Assembly: GCF_017377715.1 (NCBI RefSeq)
Contig: NZ_JAFVMF010000010.1
Coordinates: 1-64,000 of the forward strand
DNA: 64,000 nucleotides
Source: Acetobacter sacchari
Lineage (GTDB): Bacteria; Pseudomonadota; Alphaproteobacteria; Acetobacterales; Acetobacteraceae
Direction of reading: 5' to 3'
Positions 39,777 through 48,472 of this stretch are shown piece by piece. Each line of letters opens with the position of its first letter. Positions within the stretch are counted from its first letter, which is position 1. Made by a program: the position numbers and the translations under genes. The notes under the pieces were generated by a model. It did no database searches, had not been told where the DNA came from, and saw nothing but the letters and a program-made list of their open reading frames with translations.

Positions 39777-40769
39777 TCAGTTTCCGCATTTTTCCGGAAA
39801 TCCGCCCCCTCCCCCTCCACTACTTCCGATAACCACACTTGTCGGAGGGGTGTTACACACCGGTGCAGGTTCAAGCCGAAGTGCGCCACCAGGGCTGAAG
39901 CTTTCGATGAGCCGATCCATCGTCTCGGTTGGCGTGAGGTATCCAAAGCATTTCCGTCGCGTGGTGTTCATCAGGAATTCGATGCTGGCGAGGTCTCTAT
40001 GAGTGAGGGATGCGAGATATGTCCGGGAGGGCAGGAACCTTCGCAGCCTACCATTCATGTTTTCGGCAGATCCTTTCTGCCAGGGCGGGCGGGGATCGCA
40101 GAACCACACATCCCTGCCGCCACGCGTACCCAGCGGCTTATAGTGAAGGAATTCCGAACCGCGATCGAAGGTGAGGGATTGCCTGAGCGCTTGAGGCAGC
40201 GCCGCCAGGGTGCGCAGCAGGGATCCCGTAATTCCAGCCGAGATGCGGCTTTCATGGCGCGAGATCCGGACGAACCGCGTCGTGCGCTCCACCAGGGTCA
40301 TCAGATTGCATTGCTGATTGATCTCGGCATTGAAGATCATCAGATCAGCTTCCCAGTGCCCGGGGATCTCGCGTGCGCCGACACTTTCAGGACGCGAGGA
40401 GATGCTGCGCTCGATGGGAATGCGTGGCCCACGACTACGCCGGTGATGCCGGCGCAGTCTTCCGCTGATCTGCTCGGGCGACCAGAGCCGCTTCAGTCCG
40501 TCACGCACGACGTGCGCCAGATCGGGATCGCGCGACAGACGCGCCTGCAGCCGACGGCGCTGATCCGCGCGATCCTGCGCAGTCACGGGATAATAGCAAG
40601 TCAGATCAATCTCGTCTCTGCGGTGGGCGTTGAGGCACAGCTCGCGCCAGATAGTCGAGTAGTGGCGGCCCGTCCTGCGGGCGATCTCGCGCAGGCTGAC
40701 CCGGGCCTGTCTGAGGGTTGCGATCAGGCGTCGTTCGGGGAGGCTGATATGGACATATCCACGTGGCAT
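39777..40769 (-). CDS. IS30-family transposase with an apparent internal deletion
   Basis: A 330-residue DDE transposase. The N-terminal helix-turn-helix (LREIARRTGRHYSTIWREL) and the catalytic residues are present: HWEADLMIF (Asp), LTFDRGSEF (Asp) and GSAENMNGRLRR (Glu). IS30 enzymes usually have a segment containing an SHETIY-type motif after SPEQISGRL. Here RRHHRRSRGPRIP joins directly to the later part, so roughly 50-60 residues are missing in frame. The last 25 residues run beyond the probable inverted repeat into flanking DNA. Activity is doubtful. Confidence 0.85.
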   Translation of the reverse strand: MPRGYVHISLPERRLIATLRQARVSLREIARRTGRHYSTIWRELCLNAHRRDEIDLTCYYPVTAQDRADQRRRLQARLSRDPDLAHVVRDGLKRLWSPEQISGRLRRHHRRSRGPRIPIERSISSRPESVGAREIPGHWEADLMIFNAEINQQCNLMTLVERTTRFVRISRHESRISAGITGSLLRTLAALPQALRQSLTFDRGSEFLHYKPLGTRGGRDVWFCDPRPPWQKGSAENMNGRLRRFLPSRTYLASLTHRDLASIEFLMNTTRRKCFGYLTPTETMDRLIESFSPGGALRLEPAPVCNTPPTSVVIGSSGGGGGGFPEKCGN

Positions 40770-40836
40770 TGAGCGGCTCCATCAGAAGGCGCAATCACGA
40801 TAGAACCTCGCGTGTTGCACTTCAGATTAGAATCCA
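39868..40836. mobile_element. IS30-family insertion sequence
   Basis: Bounds are approximate. GGTTCAAGCCGAAGTGCGCCACC near 39868 resembles, with gaps, the reverse complement of the right end (GTGTTGCACTTCAGATTAGAATCC-like sequence, about 40812-40836). The right end is also present in the remnant at 36160-36336. No clear target duplication was identified. Confidence 0.55.
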
Positions 40837-41141
40837 CCCCCGCTAACACCCATTGTTGCAACAACGCGGAAATGTACGGGTGTTTAGCAAAGCAGAAATG
40901 TCCGCCTCACTCCCAAACCCGATAGAAATGTCCGCGTGGTGAGACCTGCGAAGCCGTAGGCGTAGTAGGACTCACCACGCGCGACAGTCAGTTAATTTAG
41001 GGGGCGCGCGGAAAGGAGACGGGCGGCTGTCGCCTCATATTGGACATTAAGTCCAACAATCTGGCGTCCGGATAGCGGACAGACCGCAACGGGCTGTCAG
41101 TTTACCGCCTCTTACATCGAATTGCCGATCTTCCATAATGG
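40837..41141. other. Intergenic region with mobile-element debris
   Basis: No gene is seen. AGAAATGTCCGC occurs twice (about 40893 and 40924). Such repeats are typical of the ends of IS21- or IS481-type elements, so this is probably a leftover end of a lost insertion. GGTGAGACC and GACTCACCACG form an imperfect inverted pair around 40940-40980. Confidence 0.4.
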
Positions 41142-41621
41142 TCAGTTAGTGGTATTCGTAGGAGAATTATCTGACCACATATCTCGATGGATCTTCCATT
41201 TTCCATCCTGTTTGAGCAAGACAATCGTCTGCTTGCCGCGCTCAATAACCTGACCTTTGGTATCAAGCATCCTGATTTGAGAGAGGCTGGTTGCAGCGTC
41301 TTCACCACCATAAATCTCGTAGTGATCGAATTTGGCGCCACCGACGAGATCCGGCCGCAAGGTTTTCTCGAAATAAGCGAGGATTGCAGCGCGACCGGAA
41401 ATCGGGTCTGCGTTGGGGGGCAGCAGTCTGGCATCGTCGGTGTAGAGACGTGAAATTGCCTGCAGATCACCTTTGGCGAGATCGTCAGCAAACTGCTCGG
41501 TCACAGCCTTCACGGCAGCCGCATCCGGCGATTGAATATTAGCCGCCAGAGCAGGGACACATTGCAGGGCAAGCGCCATTGAGGCACCCAAAAAAGAGGA
41601 GAGCGGTTTTGTAAATGTCAT
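41142..41621 (-). CDS. Exported NTF2/SnoaL-like protein
   Basis: A 159-residue protein with a signal peptide (cleavage expected after PALA, near residue 26). It is followed by a single NTF2-like domain: VKAVTEQFADDLAKGDLQAISRLYTDDARLLPP, then SGRAAILAYFEKTL, and a C-terminal KWKIHRDMWSDN. This is the DUF4440/SnoaL-like fold, which binds small hydrophobic molecules or acts as an isomerase-like scaffold. It is the 3' neighbour of an SDR gene in the same direction, 49 bases away, so an operon is likely. The specific substrate is unknown. Confidence 0.85.
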   Translation of the reverse strand: MTFTKPLSSFLGASMALALQCVPALAANIQSPDAAAVKAVTEQFADDLAKGDLQAISRLYTDDARLLPPNADPISGRAAILAYFEKTLRPDLVGGAKFDHYEIYGGEDAATSLSQIRMLDTKGQVIERGKQTIVLLKQDGKWKIHRDMWSDNSPTNTTN

Positions 41622-41670
41622 GACGGTTGTCCCGGTAATGAAAAGCCGTGGAGGTAATCAGGTCTATGTT

Positions 41671-42417
41671 TCAAAGCTGCGAGCAACCACCATCGACGAC
41701 CAGTTCTGCGCCGACGACGTATCGGGATTCGTCGCTTGCGAGGTAAAGAACGGCGGCGGCAATTTCTTCGGCCTGGCCCATGCGTCCCAAGGGGACACTT
41801 GCAGCGAACTGTGTTTTGAAGTTTTCCACTTCGGCTTCAGAGAGGCCGATCTTGTTCAGGAGAGGCGTTTCGATACCGCCAGGAGCGACCGCGTTGACGC
41901 GGATTTTGCTGTCAAGGAGTTCGTAGGACCAGCTCCGCGCTAATGAACGGACCGCTGCTTTGGCCGCTGCAACCAACGAAAGACCATGCTTACCAGTCTG
42001 ATCGATAAACGAAGTCGTCAGAATCACGGACGCCCCCTCCCGCAGTGCAGGCAGCGCCGCCTGCATCGTAAACACGGCGCCTTTGACGCTGACATCCATG
42101 ACATCGTCATACTGACGTTCATCAATAGACTGTAATGGTGTCGGAATGACGTAGCCCGCGTTCACAAACAGAATGTCGAGCCCGCCAAATGATTTCACGA
42201 CCCTATCCGCAACAGATTTCATGTCTTCGAAAGACCGCACGTCGGCCGCAAGAACCAGCGCCTCGCCGCCCAGTTCTGCATGCACATAGGCGAACCGGGT
42301 TTCATCACGGCCTGTAACGGCAACGCGGGCGCCTTCAGAGATAAAACGCTTCGCGGTCGCAAGGCCGATACCGCTCGTACCGCCCGTGATGAGGGCAGTT
42401 TTTCCCAAAAGTCTCAT
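41671..42417 (-). CDS. SDR-family oxidoreductase lacking the catalytic tyrosine
   Basis: A 248-residue classical short-chain dehydrogenase/reductase. The cofactor motif TGGTSGIG (near 12-19), the NAG motif (FVNAG), the catalytic-type Ser (LTTSFID) and the Lys of the active site (AAAKAAVRSLARSW) are present. The position four residues before this Lys, normally Tyr in YxxxK, is Val (LSLVAAAK). The family ending (VVGAELVVDGG) is intact. Without Tyr the usual hydride-transfer chemistry should be impaired, so it may be a binding or regulatory homologue. It is divergent from the DJ-1-like gene, with a long inverted repeat between them. Confidence 0.9.
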   Translation of the reverse strand: MRLLGKTALITGGTSGIGLATAKRFISEGARVAVTGRDETRFAYVHAELGGEALVLAADVRSFEDMKSVADRVVKSFGGLDILFVNAGYVIPTPLQSIDERQYDDVMDVSVKGAVFTMQAALPALREGASVILTTSFIDQTGKHGLSLVAAAKAAVRSLARSWSYELLDSKIRVNAVAPGGIETPLLNKIGLSEAEVENFKTQFAASVPLGRMGQAEEIAAAVLYLASDESRYVVGAELVVDGGCSQL

Positions 42418-42503
42418 ATTAGATCCTCATATTAGAAAAATGTGACAGGCGTCCCGGACGCGATCACCAATCCCATTGACCCTAGCAAAATGGAAAATGA
42501 CTT

Positions 42504-42583
42504 AAAGGACATATTTCCCTCTATTTAAGACATAGCATATCGTCGCTTGGGTTGTGACGTAAAACGAGGGAAATAGGTCCTTT
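42504..42583. promoter_or_regulatory. Long inverted repeat between the SDR and DJ-1-like genes
   Basis: AAAGGACATATTTCCCTC (42504-42521) is matched by the reverse complement of GAGGGAAATAGGTCCTTT (42566-42583) at 17 of 18 bases, with a 44-bp gap. The arms lie in the shared divergent promoter region and look like paired operator sites for one regulator. Confidence 0.6.
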
Positions 42584-42662
42584 AGGAAACTCGCATGCGG
42601 CACTACGTCTGATGACCGTCCAGCAACGAGTCCTATGGGACAGGAGAAAAAAGGAATCGGAT

Positions 42663-43478
42663 ATGTATGAAGTTTTCGATGAAACGACCATGGAAGAGTT
42701 GAGCGAGTCAGGAAGTGCGCGGCGTCGCATGATGCTCGTAGGGGGTGCTACGATTGCCGCAACGGCCGCAACACGCCTTCTGCCCCAAAGCGCACGGGCG
42801 GCTGTGCCGGGTAAAGGCGAAAAGCCTATCGATTTTCTGTTTGCGATTTATCCGAACGGGACTCTTCTCGATTTTGCAGGCCCCAATGAAATCCTATCAC
42901 GTATTCCCAACACAAAAGTTCGTTTTGCCAGTCCTGAGGGTGGCCTAGTCACGCTTGAAAAAGGCGTTGTCTTCGGCCCGACGGAAAAACTTTCCGATGT
43001 CGACAAAGTCGATGTGATTTGCGTGCCTGGCGCCCTGAATCTTTCGGCCATGATGAAGCCCGAGATGTTGGGTCATGTAAGGCGTCTGTCCGAGACGGCG
43101 AGATATGTGACTTCCGTCTGTACCGGTTCGATTATCCTTGCGGCTTCAGGGGTTCTGAAGGGACGGCGGAGTGCCTGTCATTGGGCATTTCTGAATGTCC
43201 TCAAGGAGTATGGGGCCATCCCGGATCCGGCTCGCATTGTGAAAGATGGTCGCTTCATGAGCGGTGGCGGGGTGACGGCCGGTATTGATTTCGGTCTGGC
43301 GATCGCGGCTGAGCTTCGTGGGGCACAGGCGGCGCAGGAAGTGCAGCTTCTTGTTCAGTATGATCCGCAGCCACCGTTTCATGCCGGAAACCCTGCGGAG
43401 GCGCCCCCAGAAATTCGTGACGTGGTTTATAAAGAGCTTCCGGGCTCTCAGGATGGGCTGATGCGGCCAATCCTTTAG
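42663..43478 (+). CDS. Tat-exported DJ-1/PfpI-superfamily protein
   Basis: A 271-residue protein starting at 42663 (AAAGGA upstream). The N terminus has a twin-arginine signal (SARRRMMLVGGATIAATAA) ending near ARAA. The DJ-1/PfpI domain follows, with the nucleophile-elbow Cys in TSVCTGSIILAASGVL and a nearby SACHWAFL. It resembles isonitrile-hydratase-like and GlxA N-terminal domains, but has no AraC domain. Periplasmic DJ-1-like proteins are unusual. It may act on reactive aldehydes or isonitriles, but the substrate is not known. It is divergent from the SDR gene. Confidence 0.85.
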   Translation: MYEVFDETTMEELSESGSARRRMMLVGGATIAATAATRLLPQSARAAVPGKGEKPIDFLFAIYPNGTLLDFAGPNEILSRIPNTKVRFASPEGGLVTLEKGVVFGPTEKLSDVDKVDVICVPGALNLSAMMKPEMLGHVRRLSETARYVTSVCTGSIILAASGVLKGRRSACHWAFLNVLKEYGAIPDPARIVKDGRFMSGGGVTAGIDFGLAIAAELRGAQAAQEVQLLVQYDPQPPFHAGNPAEAPPEIRDVVYKELPGSQDGLMRPIL

Positions 43479-43569
43479 TCGGTCGTGCCGATACGCCCCG
43501 AAGACAGAAACGCTGTCCCTCGCGCGTATCGGTATTTGGCGGCGTGTGCTTTGAAATCTTCTGTTCGTC

Positions 43570-44946
43570 TCAAGACCCGGGAGACAAAAGAGTGTCATCG
43601 GCGATCCACTTTCCGTGAAAGCCAAATGGGACCCGGACTGGCAGGCGTATTGTTGCAACAGCCTCCCCGGCAAAATCCTTAGCATCCAGAATAACGACGT
43701 CGCTCAGATTTCGGGTTGCATCGTAAACATAAGACATGATCCAACCCTCGTCTTCGGCAAGAGCCTCTGGCTTGCGCACGAAGATGGGCTCCAGAGTCAT
43801 GCGGTCGGGGCCGTAGTCATGCATTTCCGTAATTCCCCGGATCATGTCATGTTTCATGGCGGGTCCGAAGCGAACGTCCCGGCCCCAGTGGGCTGTATAG
43901 CCGAAGCGATAGGACTGACCGCCGAACCGGTCATTGATCCGTGGAAACTCAGTCCCGTGATCGTCAAGGTGCGTCTCGCTCAAGCGTCCGGTGCGCCGGT
44001 CGAGCGTCCAGCGGACAAGTGTGGGCGCGCCTTCGTTCGGGCCATTGTGATCGCGTTCGAACATGCGGGGATGACGTGCGAGATCGATGATGGTCAGGTG
44101 GCCATCGTCATAGGCATTCACGAAATGGAAGACAAAACAGCGTGGGGCTTCAAACCATTGAAGGTTCATGACGTCTCCGTTGCGGGGCAGCAGCCCGATC
44201 CGCGCATCCCGTCGCTCATCCCAAAGCCAGGGAAATTTCGCCTTCGAATGTTCGGGCTGAAACGTTACGGGCAGATCGGGCACGACGATGAACGACGCAG
44301 TAAATGCCATATCGTGGATCAGTGGAATATGGGGCAGGTCGATCCGAGCTTTTGTTGTGGCACATCCGTTCTCGTCGAGCGAAATATAGCGGACAGGCTG
44401 TCCGGGTTCATAGGCGAGAACGTGCTGTTCGTCAGTTATGGGATCGGATTTTGGATGGCCGGTGAAGCCGGCTTCAAGAGTTCCGTTGAAGTCCGCGCGT
44501 GCGACGCTTTCCAACTCGTAAGTCAGTTCGACAGGGAGGCTTCCCGCTTCGACAACGGCATATAGCTTTCCTGCAACGCTGGTAAAATTCGTGTTCACGC
44601 TGCCATCGCGCAGACCAGCTCCAGGCCCTCCGAGCGGTGGCAATTCCAGAGCGGCGACAACAGATGCGTCCCGGACATAACGGCTGCGATACCACTCTGC
44701 TTTGCCATCCCGCAGGCGCAAGCCATGCGTCATGCCTGAACCTGAAAACCAGTGATAATGCACGGGATCTGGATGGCCGGCAGGGTTGGGACCGATACGG
44801 AGCAGGCGGCCGTTCAGGGCTTCGGGAATATGGCCAATGACTTCCAAATCGAAAGCGGTTGTTTCAGCCGAGATCGGTTTGAAATTATTGGCGAGATAGG
44901 GTGCCCCTGAGGGCGTGGGCGCTTGGGATTTCGAAATCAGGGCCAT
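43570..44946 (-). CDS. Carotenoid cleavage oxygenase family protein
   Basis: A 458-residue non-heme iron oxygenase (carotenoid/stilbene cleavage family). The four His ligands are in the expected segments: TGHPKSDP, IPLIHDMAFTASF, CFVFHFVNAYDD and, near the C terminus, VPFGFHGKW. N-terminal LLRIGPNPAGHPDP and HYHWFSGSGMTHG are also typical. The enzyme would cleave a conjugated double bond in a polyene or stilbene. The start has AGGAA upstream, and its promoter contains a 7-5-7 palindrome likely bound by the divergent TetR protein. The gene is intact. Confidence 0.92.
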   Translation of the reverse strand: MALISKSQAPTPSGAPYLANNFKPISAETTAFDLEVIGHIPEALNGRLLRIGPNPAGHPDPVHYHWFSGSGMTHGLRLRDGKAEWYRSRYVRDASVVAALELPPLGGPGAGLRDGSVNTNFTSVAGKLYAVVEAGSLPVELTYELESVARADFNGTLEAGFTGHPKSDPITDEQHVLAYEPGQPVRYISLDENGCATTKARIDLPHIPLIHDMAFTASFIVVPDLPVTFQPEHSKAKFPWLWDERRDARIGLLPRNGDVMNLQWFEAPRCFVFHFVNAYDDGHLTIIDLARHPRMFERDHNGPNEGAPTLVRWTLDRRTGRLSETHLDDHGTEFPRINDRFGGQSYRFGYTAHWGRDVRFGPAMKHDMIRGITEMHDYGPDRMTLEPIFVRKPEALAEDEGWIMSYVYDATRNLSDVVILDAKDFAGEAVATIRLPVRVPFGFHGKWIADDTLLSPGS

Positions 44947-44957
44947 GACAATTTCCT

Positions 44958-45024
44958 ATGTGATAGATAATCACATCGTTATTCATTGATCCTGTGTCAA
45001 CTTAAATGTAATATGCCATCACAT
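44958..45024. promoter_or_regulatory. Two TetR-type operators in the divergent promoter
   Basis: ATGTGAT-AGATA-ATCACAT (44958-44976) is a perfect inverted repeat. ATGTAAT-ATGCC-ATCACAT (45006-45024) has the same 7-5-7 design with one mismatch and overlaps the tetR start codon at 45023. Together they would let the TetR protein control both its own gene and the oxygenase. Confidence 0.7.
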
Positions 45025-45598
45025 GAAGCAAAACGCGGACGCAAAACCCCCCGGTCCTCGCAAGACCTATCATCATGGCGACCTGCGGAAAGTGTTGCTC
45101 GACGCGGCGCGGGCAGAAATCGCCGCTCATGGGGCACAGGGTCTTTCCATGGCGTCGCTGGCGCGGCGGGCCGGTGTAGCCCAGTCAGCGTCATACCGAC
45201 ATTTCACAGACCGCGAGGATCTCCTCGCGGCCGTTGCGACCGATGGCTTCGAGCGGTTTACCGAGGTTCTTCTCGAAGCCGCGTCGGACGGAGACGATGT
45301 GACTGCGCTAAAACGGATGGCTGTTGCGTATCTTGTGTTTGGGGAGAAGAATGTGGAGCTTTATCGCCTCATGTTCGCATCGGGGCTGGTTCCGGGGGCT
45401 GCATCCGACAGCGCCCTCAAACACGCAGCGACCGCGAGTTTTCAGCCGCTTCTTGATCGCGTTAGGGCCTCAGATCCGGCAGCGTCGTATCTGTCGGCGC
45501 ATGTCAAATGGGGGCAACTTCACGGTCTGGTCATGCTAAAGGCCGACGGGTTCATTCATGGTCCGGTGGAGGCACTGATGGACGCCGTGTTTTTTTGA
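45023..45598 (+). CDS. TetR/AcrR-family regulator (WHG-type C-terminal domain)
   Basis: A 191-residue TetR repressor. The N-terminal helix-turn-helix reads LLDAARAEIAAHGAQGLSMASL, then RRAGVAQSASYRHFTDREDLLAAV. The ligand domain (MAVAYLVFGEKNVELYRLMF, then WGQLHGLVML) is of the WHG type. It is divergent from the carotenoid oxygenase gene with two matching palindromes between them. It is the probable repressor of that enzyme and of itself. The ligand is unknown; an oxygenase substrate or product is plausible. Confidence 0.9.
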   Translation: MKQNADAKPPGPRKTYHHGDLRKVLLDAARAEIAAHGAQGLSMASLARRAGVAQSASYRHFTDREDLLAAVATDGFERFTEVLLEAASDGDDVTALKRMAVAYLVFGEKNVELYRLMFASGLVPGAASDSALKHAATASFQPLLDRVRASDPAASYLSAHVKWGQLHGLVMLKADGFIHGPVEALMDAVFF

Positions 45599-45618
45599 AA
45601 TCGTGACGGTGCCGTCCC

Positions 45619-46566
45619 TCAGAGGGCGCTGTCTTGGCGACCGGCGCGCCGGATTGCCTGCGGCGGGTGGCCGTGGAGTTTGACGAACGCGCGGCGCATC
45701 CGCTCCGGATCGGAAAAACCCACGGATTTTGCGATCTGCTCAATCGGTTCCGACCCGCTTTGCAGGCGGGCACATGCCGCCTCCACGCGCAGACGTTCGA
45801 CCGCTCTCGCTGGTGTTTCGCCCGTCTGACTGCGAAAAGCGCGACCGAACTGACGGACGCTTAACCGGGCCGCTTCGGCCAGACGCTCGATCGGAAGCGG
45901 CTCGACCAGATGATCCCGCGCGAAGGCAAGCGCCATGCGGATACGGTCCGATTCCGGCTCCATCTGGGACATGACCGAAAACTGTGACTGGCCGCCGGAG
46001 CGGCGGTAGGGGACGACAAGCTCACGGGCGACGTCGCGGGCGATTGCAATGCCATGGTCGGTCTCAATGAGGGCCAGTGCCAGATCGATCCCCGCGGAAA
46101 TCCCTGCGGACGTCCACACATTATGGTCCGAGATGAAGATACGGTCGGCCTCGACCCTGATCTGAGGATAACGCTGTTGCAGTTCCGGTGCGAGACGCCA
46201 GTGGGTTGTTGCGCAGCGGCCGTCGAGCAGCCCGGTTTCCGCCAGCAGGAAGGCGCCCGTGCAAACGCTCGCGACGCGGACGGTTCGTGCCGCAAGGTCC
46301 TTTGCAGCAGCTATGGTGTCGGGGTTTTGGAAAGGCCCGATGTCTCCACCGATGAACAGAACCGTGTCAAAAGCCGTGTCGAGGCTGGATTGCGTATCGA
46401 TAGGAACACCCGAACTGCCGACGACGGTGCCACCAAATTCGGAGATCACCGTCAGGCGATAGGCGTCCCCCTCAATGAGGATGTTCGCTTCTTCGAAAGT
46501 CCCCAAAGGGCCTGCGAGATCGAGAATCCGGTGATTCGGGCAGATAAAAAAGCCAACGTGACGCAT
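45619..46566 (-). CDS. GlxA-family transcriptional regulator (DJ-1/PfpI plus AraC domain)
   Basis: A 315-residue regulator. The N-terminal DJ-1/PfpI-like domain has VASVCTGAFLLAETGLLDGR. It is followed by a C-terminal AraC-type double helix-turn-helix (RLAEAARLSVRQFGRAFRSQTG, then IEQIAKSVGFSDPERMRRAFVKLHG, PPQAIRR). This is the classic GlxA architecture. The Cys-containing elbow resembles that of the exported DJ-1 protein at 42663. It ends convergently with the TetR gene. A role in controlling the neighbouring cluster is inferred only. Confidence 0.9.
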   Translation of the reverse strand: MRHVGFFICPNHRILDLAGPLGTFEEANILIEGDAYRLTVISEFGGTVVGSSGVPIDTQSSLDTAFDTVLFIGGDIGPFQNPDTIAAAKDLAARTVRVASVCTGAFLLAETGLLDGRCATTHWRLAPELQQRYPQIRVEADRIFISDHNVWTSAGISAGIDLALALIETDHGIAIARDVARELVVPYRRSGGQSQFSVMSQMEPESDRIRMALAFARDHLVEPLPIERLAEAARLSVRQFGRAFRSQTGETPARAVERLRVEAACARLQSGSEPIEQIAKSVGFSDPERMRRAFVKLHGHPPQAIRRAGRQDSAL

Positions 46567-46652
46567 AGTCCTGATTTAAGGGAAAAATGGAATTTTGGCC
46601 ATATATTTTTCTTGAACGATTGAGGCGCAGAGCCATTTCATAGGCTTTCAAC

Positions 46653-46996
46653 TTAGGAAGCGTCTCGAGGCTCATATCCGTGTAAGCCGTCAGAACGCGA
46701 TATCTGTCCGACGTCGCCGAGTTCCCGCCGTGCTGCGCTATCGTCGATGCGAAACTCCCGACCGATCATCCGCATCATTGAACGCGAGATTGGCGGATCG
46801 CCTTCCTGCCGCAAGAGCCTCCAGGTAGCGTCCATAACGCGGCCAATGATTGTGGCGAGCAATAGGGCATGGAGTGCAGTGTATCGACCGACAGGCCCTG
46901 CACGGCCGCCAGCGATGCAATGAATGAACGGAACGTCGTCTGTTCCCGGTCGGCGACGAAAAAGGCCCGACCGCGCTCTCCGGGCTTGAGAGCTAG
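46653..46996 (-). pseudogene. 3' fragment of an NAD-dependent epimerase/dehydratase gene, IS-truncated
   Basis: The minus strand first encodes LALKPGERGRAFFVADREQ then TTFRSFIASLAAVQG in one frame. After a frameshift near 46870 it encodes WRLLRQEGDPPISRSM, then REFRIDDSAARRELGDV, matching the C-terminal half of extended SDR epimerases. The 5' part is removed by the IS701-type element that begins at 46997. Confidence 0.7.
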
Positions 46997-48356
46997 CACT
47001 ACAGTTGCATTTTATATTGTGAGTGAGATCGCACAGCGTTGGCCTGATGTGTTCGTCGAAAGACGGACCATCTGAGGATATGGCCGATGGATAATCTGCG
47101 TTGTGCAAGCTTTACGACGAGGCGCCTGATTTCCTGTATGGACCAGCGGACGACGATTATCGCGTTCTGTGCTGTGTTTTTTCGGTTTCGTTGAGTTTGC
47201 CTGATACCGCACACTTGCCATGCCGTCATAAGCAAGCATGACCAGAGAGACATGCCGATGCCAACCATGCCAGGAACGGGTTTCGTTATGATCAAGACCG
47301 ACTTCATTTTTGGCTGCCTCGAAACATTCTTCAATCGTCCAGCGCCTCCCTTCAACCTTCACGAGTTCCCGCATGGTTGTCCCTTTCGGGCACCAGGTCG
47401 TAAAATAGGCAAGGTCTCCATCGGCGATGTTCCGACGGATCAACAGGCCACGTGTCAATGGTCCGGCAATAGGGCAGTCAAATTCTTCAGCATCCAGATC
47501 AGCAAGCGCAAGATATGCCCAGTCATACAGTCGCTCACCTTTTGTGCCGTGCCCCGCAGACAGGCGATGCCAGTCCTGCATTGGAAGATTTGGGGCAATG
47601 TCTTTGGCTTCTCCGGCAATCAGCAGGCTTGTCGCCCATGACCCGAACTTTGACGCCAAGGACATATCCTATTCCTGACCGGCGAAGCGTCCGTTCCACA
47701 TCGCCCACGCCAGCCTCAATACTCCGCTCGATCATCATCGAGGCCAAGGCCAGTTTGGTTGCAAACACCACGTCATCGGGAACGTGGGCCTGCTTCAGGC
47801 GCTCACGGTTCGATGTCCAGTCTTTCGGGAGATACAGGGCGCGATCAATAAAGGCATGGCCCCGCGCCGATACATAGGTGGCAAATACCCCAATCTGGCA
47901 GTTGGTGATCTTGCCAGCAGATCCCGTATACTGCCGCCCCACACCGCACGACGCCTGACCCTTCTTCAGAAAACCGGTCTCATCAATGACCATTACGCCA
48001 TCTTCAGTGCCCAGGTGTTCGATCACATAATCCCTGACGACATCACGAAGGGCATCGGCATCCCAGTGCCCGCGTCCCAGAAGCGCCTGCTGCCGCCAGG
48101 GACCAGGATCTCCTGCGGATTCTGCCCGCATCCAACCTGTCTTGCGTGCTTCATTGCCAATCAAAACATCAAGGAAGGCGCTCGCAGAAGCCGCAACACG
48201 TTTCTGCGTAAACAACGGCGCGATCCGATCATTGGCTGATCAAAGCGAACGCGCCCATAAGTCCAGCGTCTCTTCAACAGACGCACCACCCGTCATCATA
48301 TCCTGACTCATGGTTACCCATAGATTCAGAACTCAACACAAAATGCAACTGTAGTG
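46997..48356 (-). mobile_element. IS701-family insertion sequence, inactive copy
   Basis: Perfect terminal inverted repeats CACTACAGTTGCATTTT (from 46997) and AAAATGCAACTGTAGTG (to 48356) bound a 1360-bp element. Flanks are CTAG on the left and CTGG on the right, close to the 4-bp YTAR target duplication known for IS701 elements, with one mismatch. It truncates the epimerase gene. Confidence 0.85.
46999..48311 (-). pseudogene. IS701-family transposase with nonsense codon and frameshifts
   Basis: From the ATG at 48311 the frame reads MSQDMMTGGASVEETLDLWA, then RSL, and stops at TGA (codon 24). It continues SANDRIAPLFTQKRVAASAS, then GVMVIDETGFLKKGQASCGV, the family's conserved catalytic region. 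A frameshift near 47630 moves to a frame with AGEAKDIAPNLP, then EGRRWTIEECFEAAKNEVGL. A second moves to EIRRLVVKLAQRRL. Three lesions make it inactive. Confidence 0.85.
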
Positions 48357-48360
48357 CTGG

Positions 48361-48470
48361 CTCAGGACTCATTCTTTAAGATAGAAGATGAAGGTTGCTG
48401 CGATGTGGATTGCGGACATGAATGTATGAGCGCAGCGGTCGTATCGTGTAGCCACCCGTCGCCAGTCTTT
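48361..48470 (-). pseudogene. IS5-family transposase C-terminal remnant
   Basis: The minus strand encodes KDWRRVATRYDRCAHTF, then MSAIHIAATFIFYLK and a stop, the typical end of IS5-group transposases. GGCTCAGGACTCATT nearby resembles a terminal repeat. The upstream end is cut at a TA dinucleotide (48471) by the IS630 element. Confidence 0.75.
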
Positions 48471-48472
48471 TA

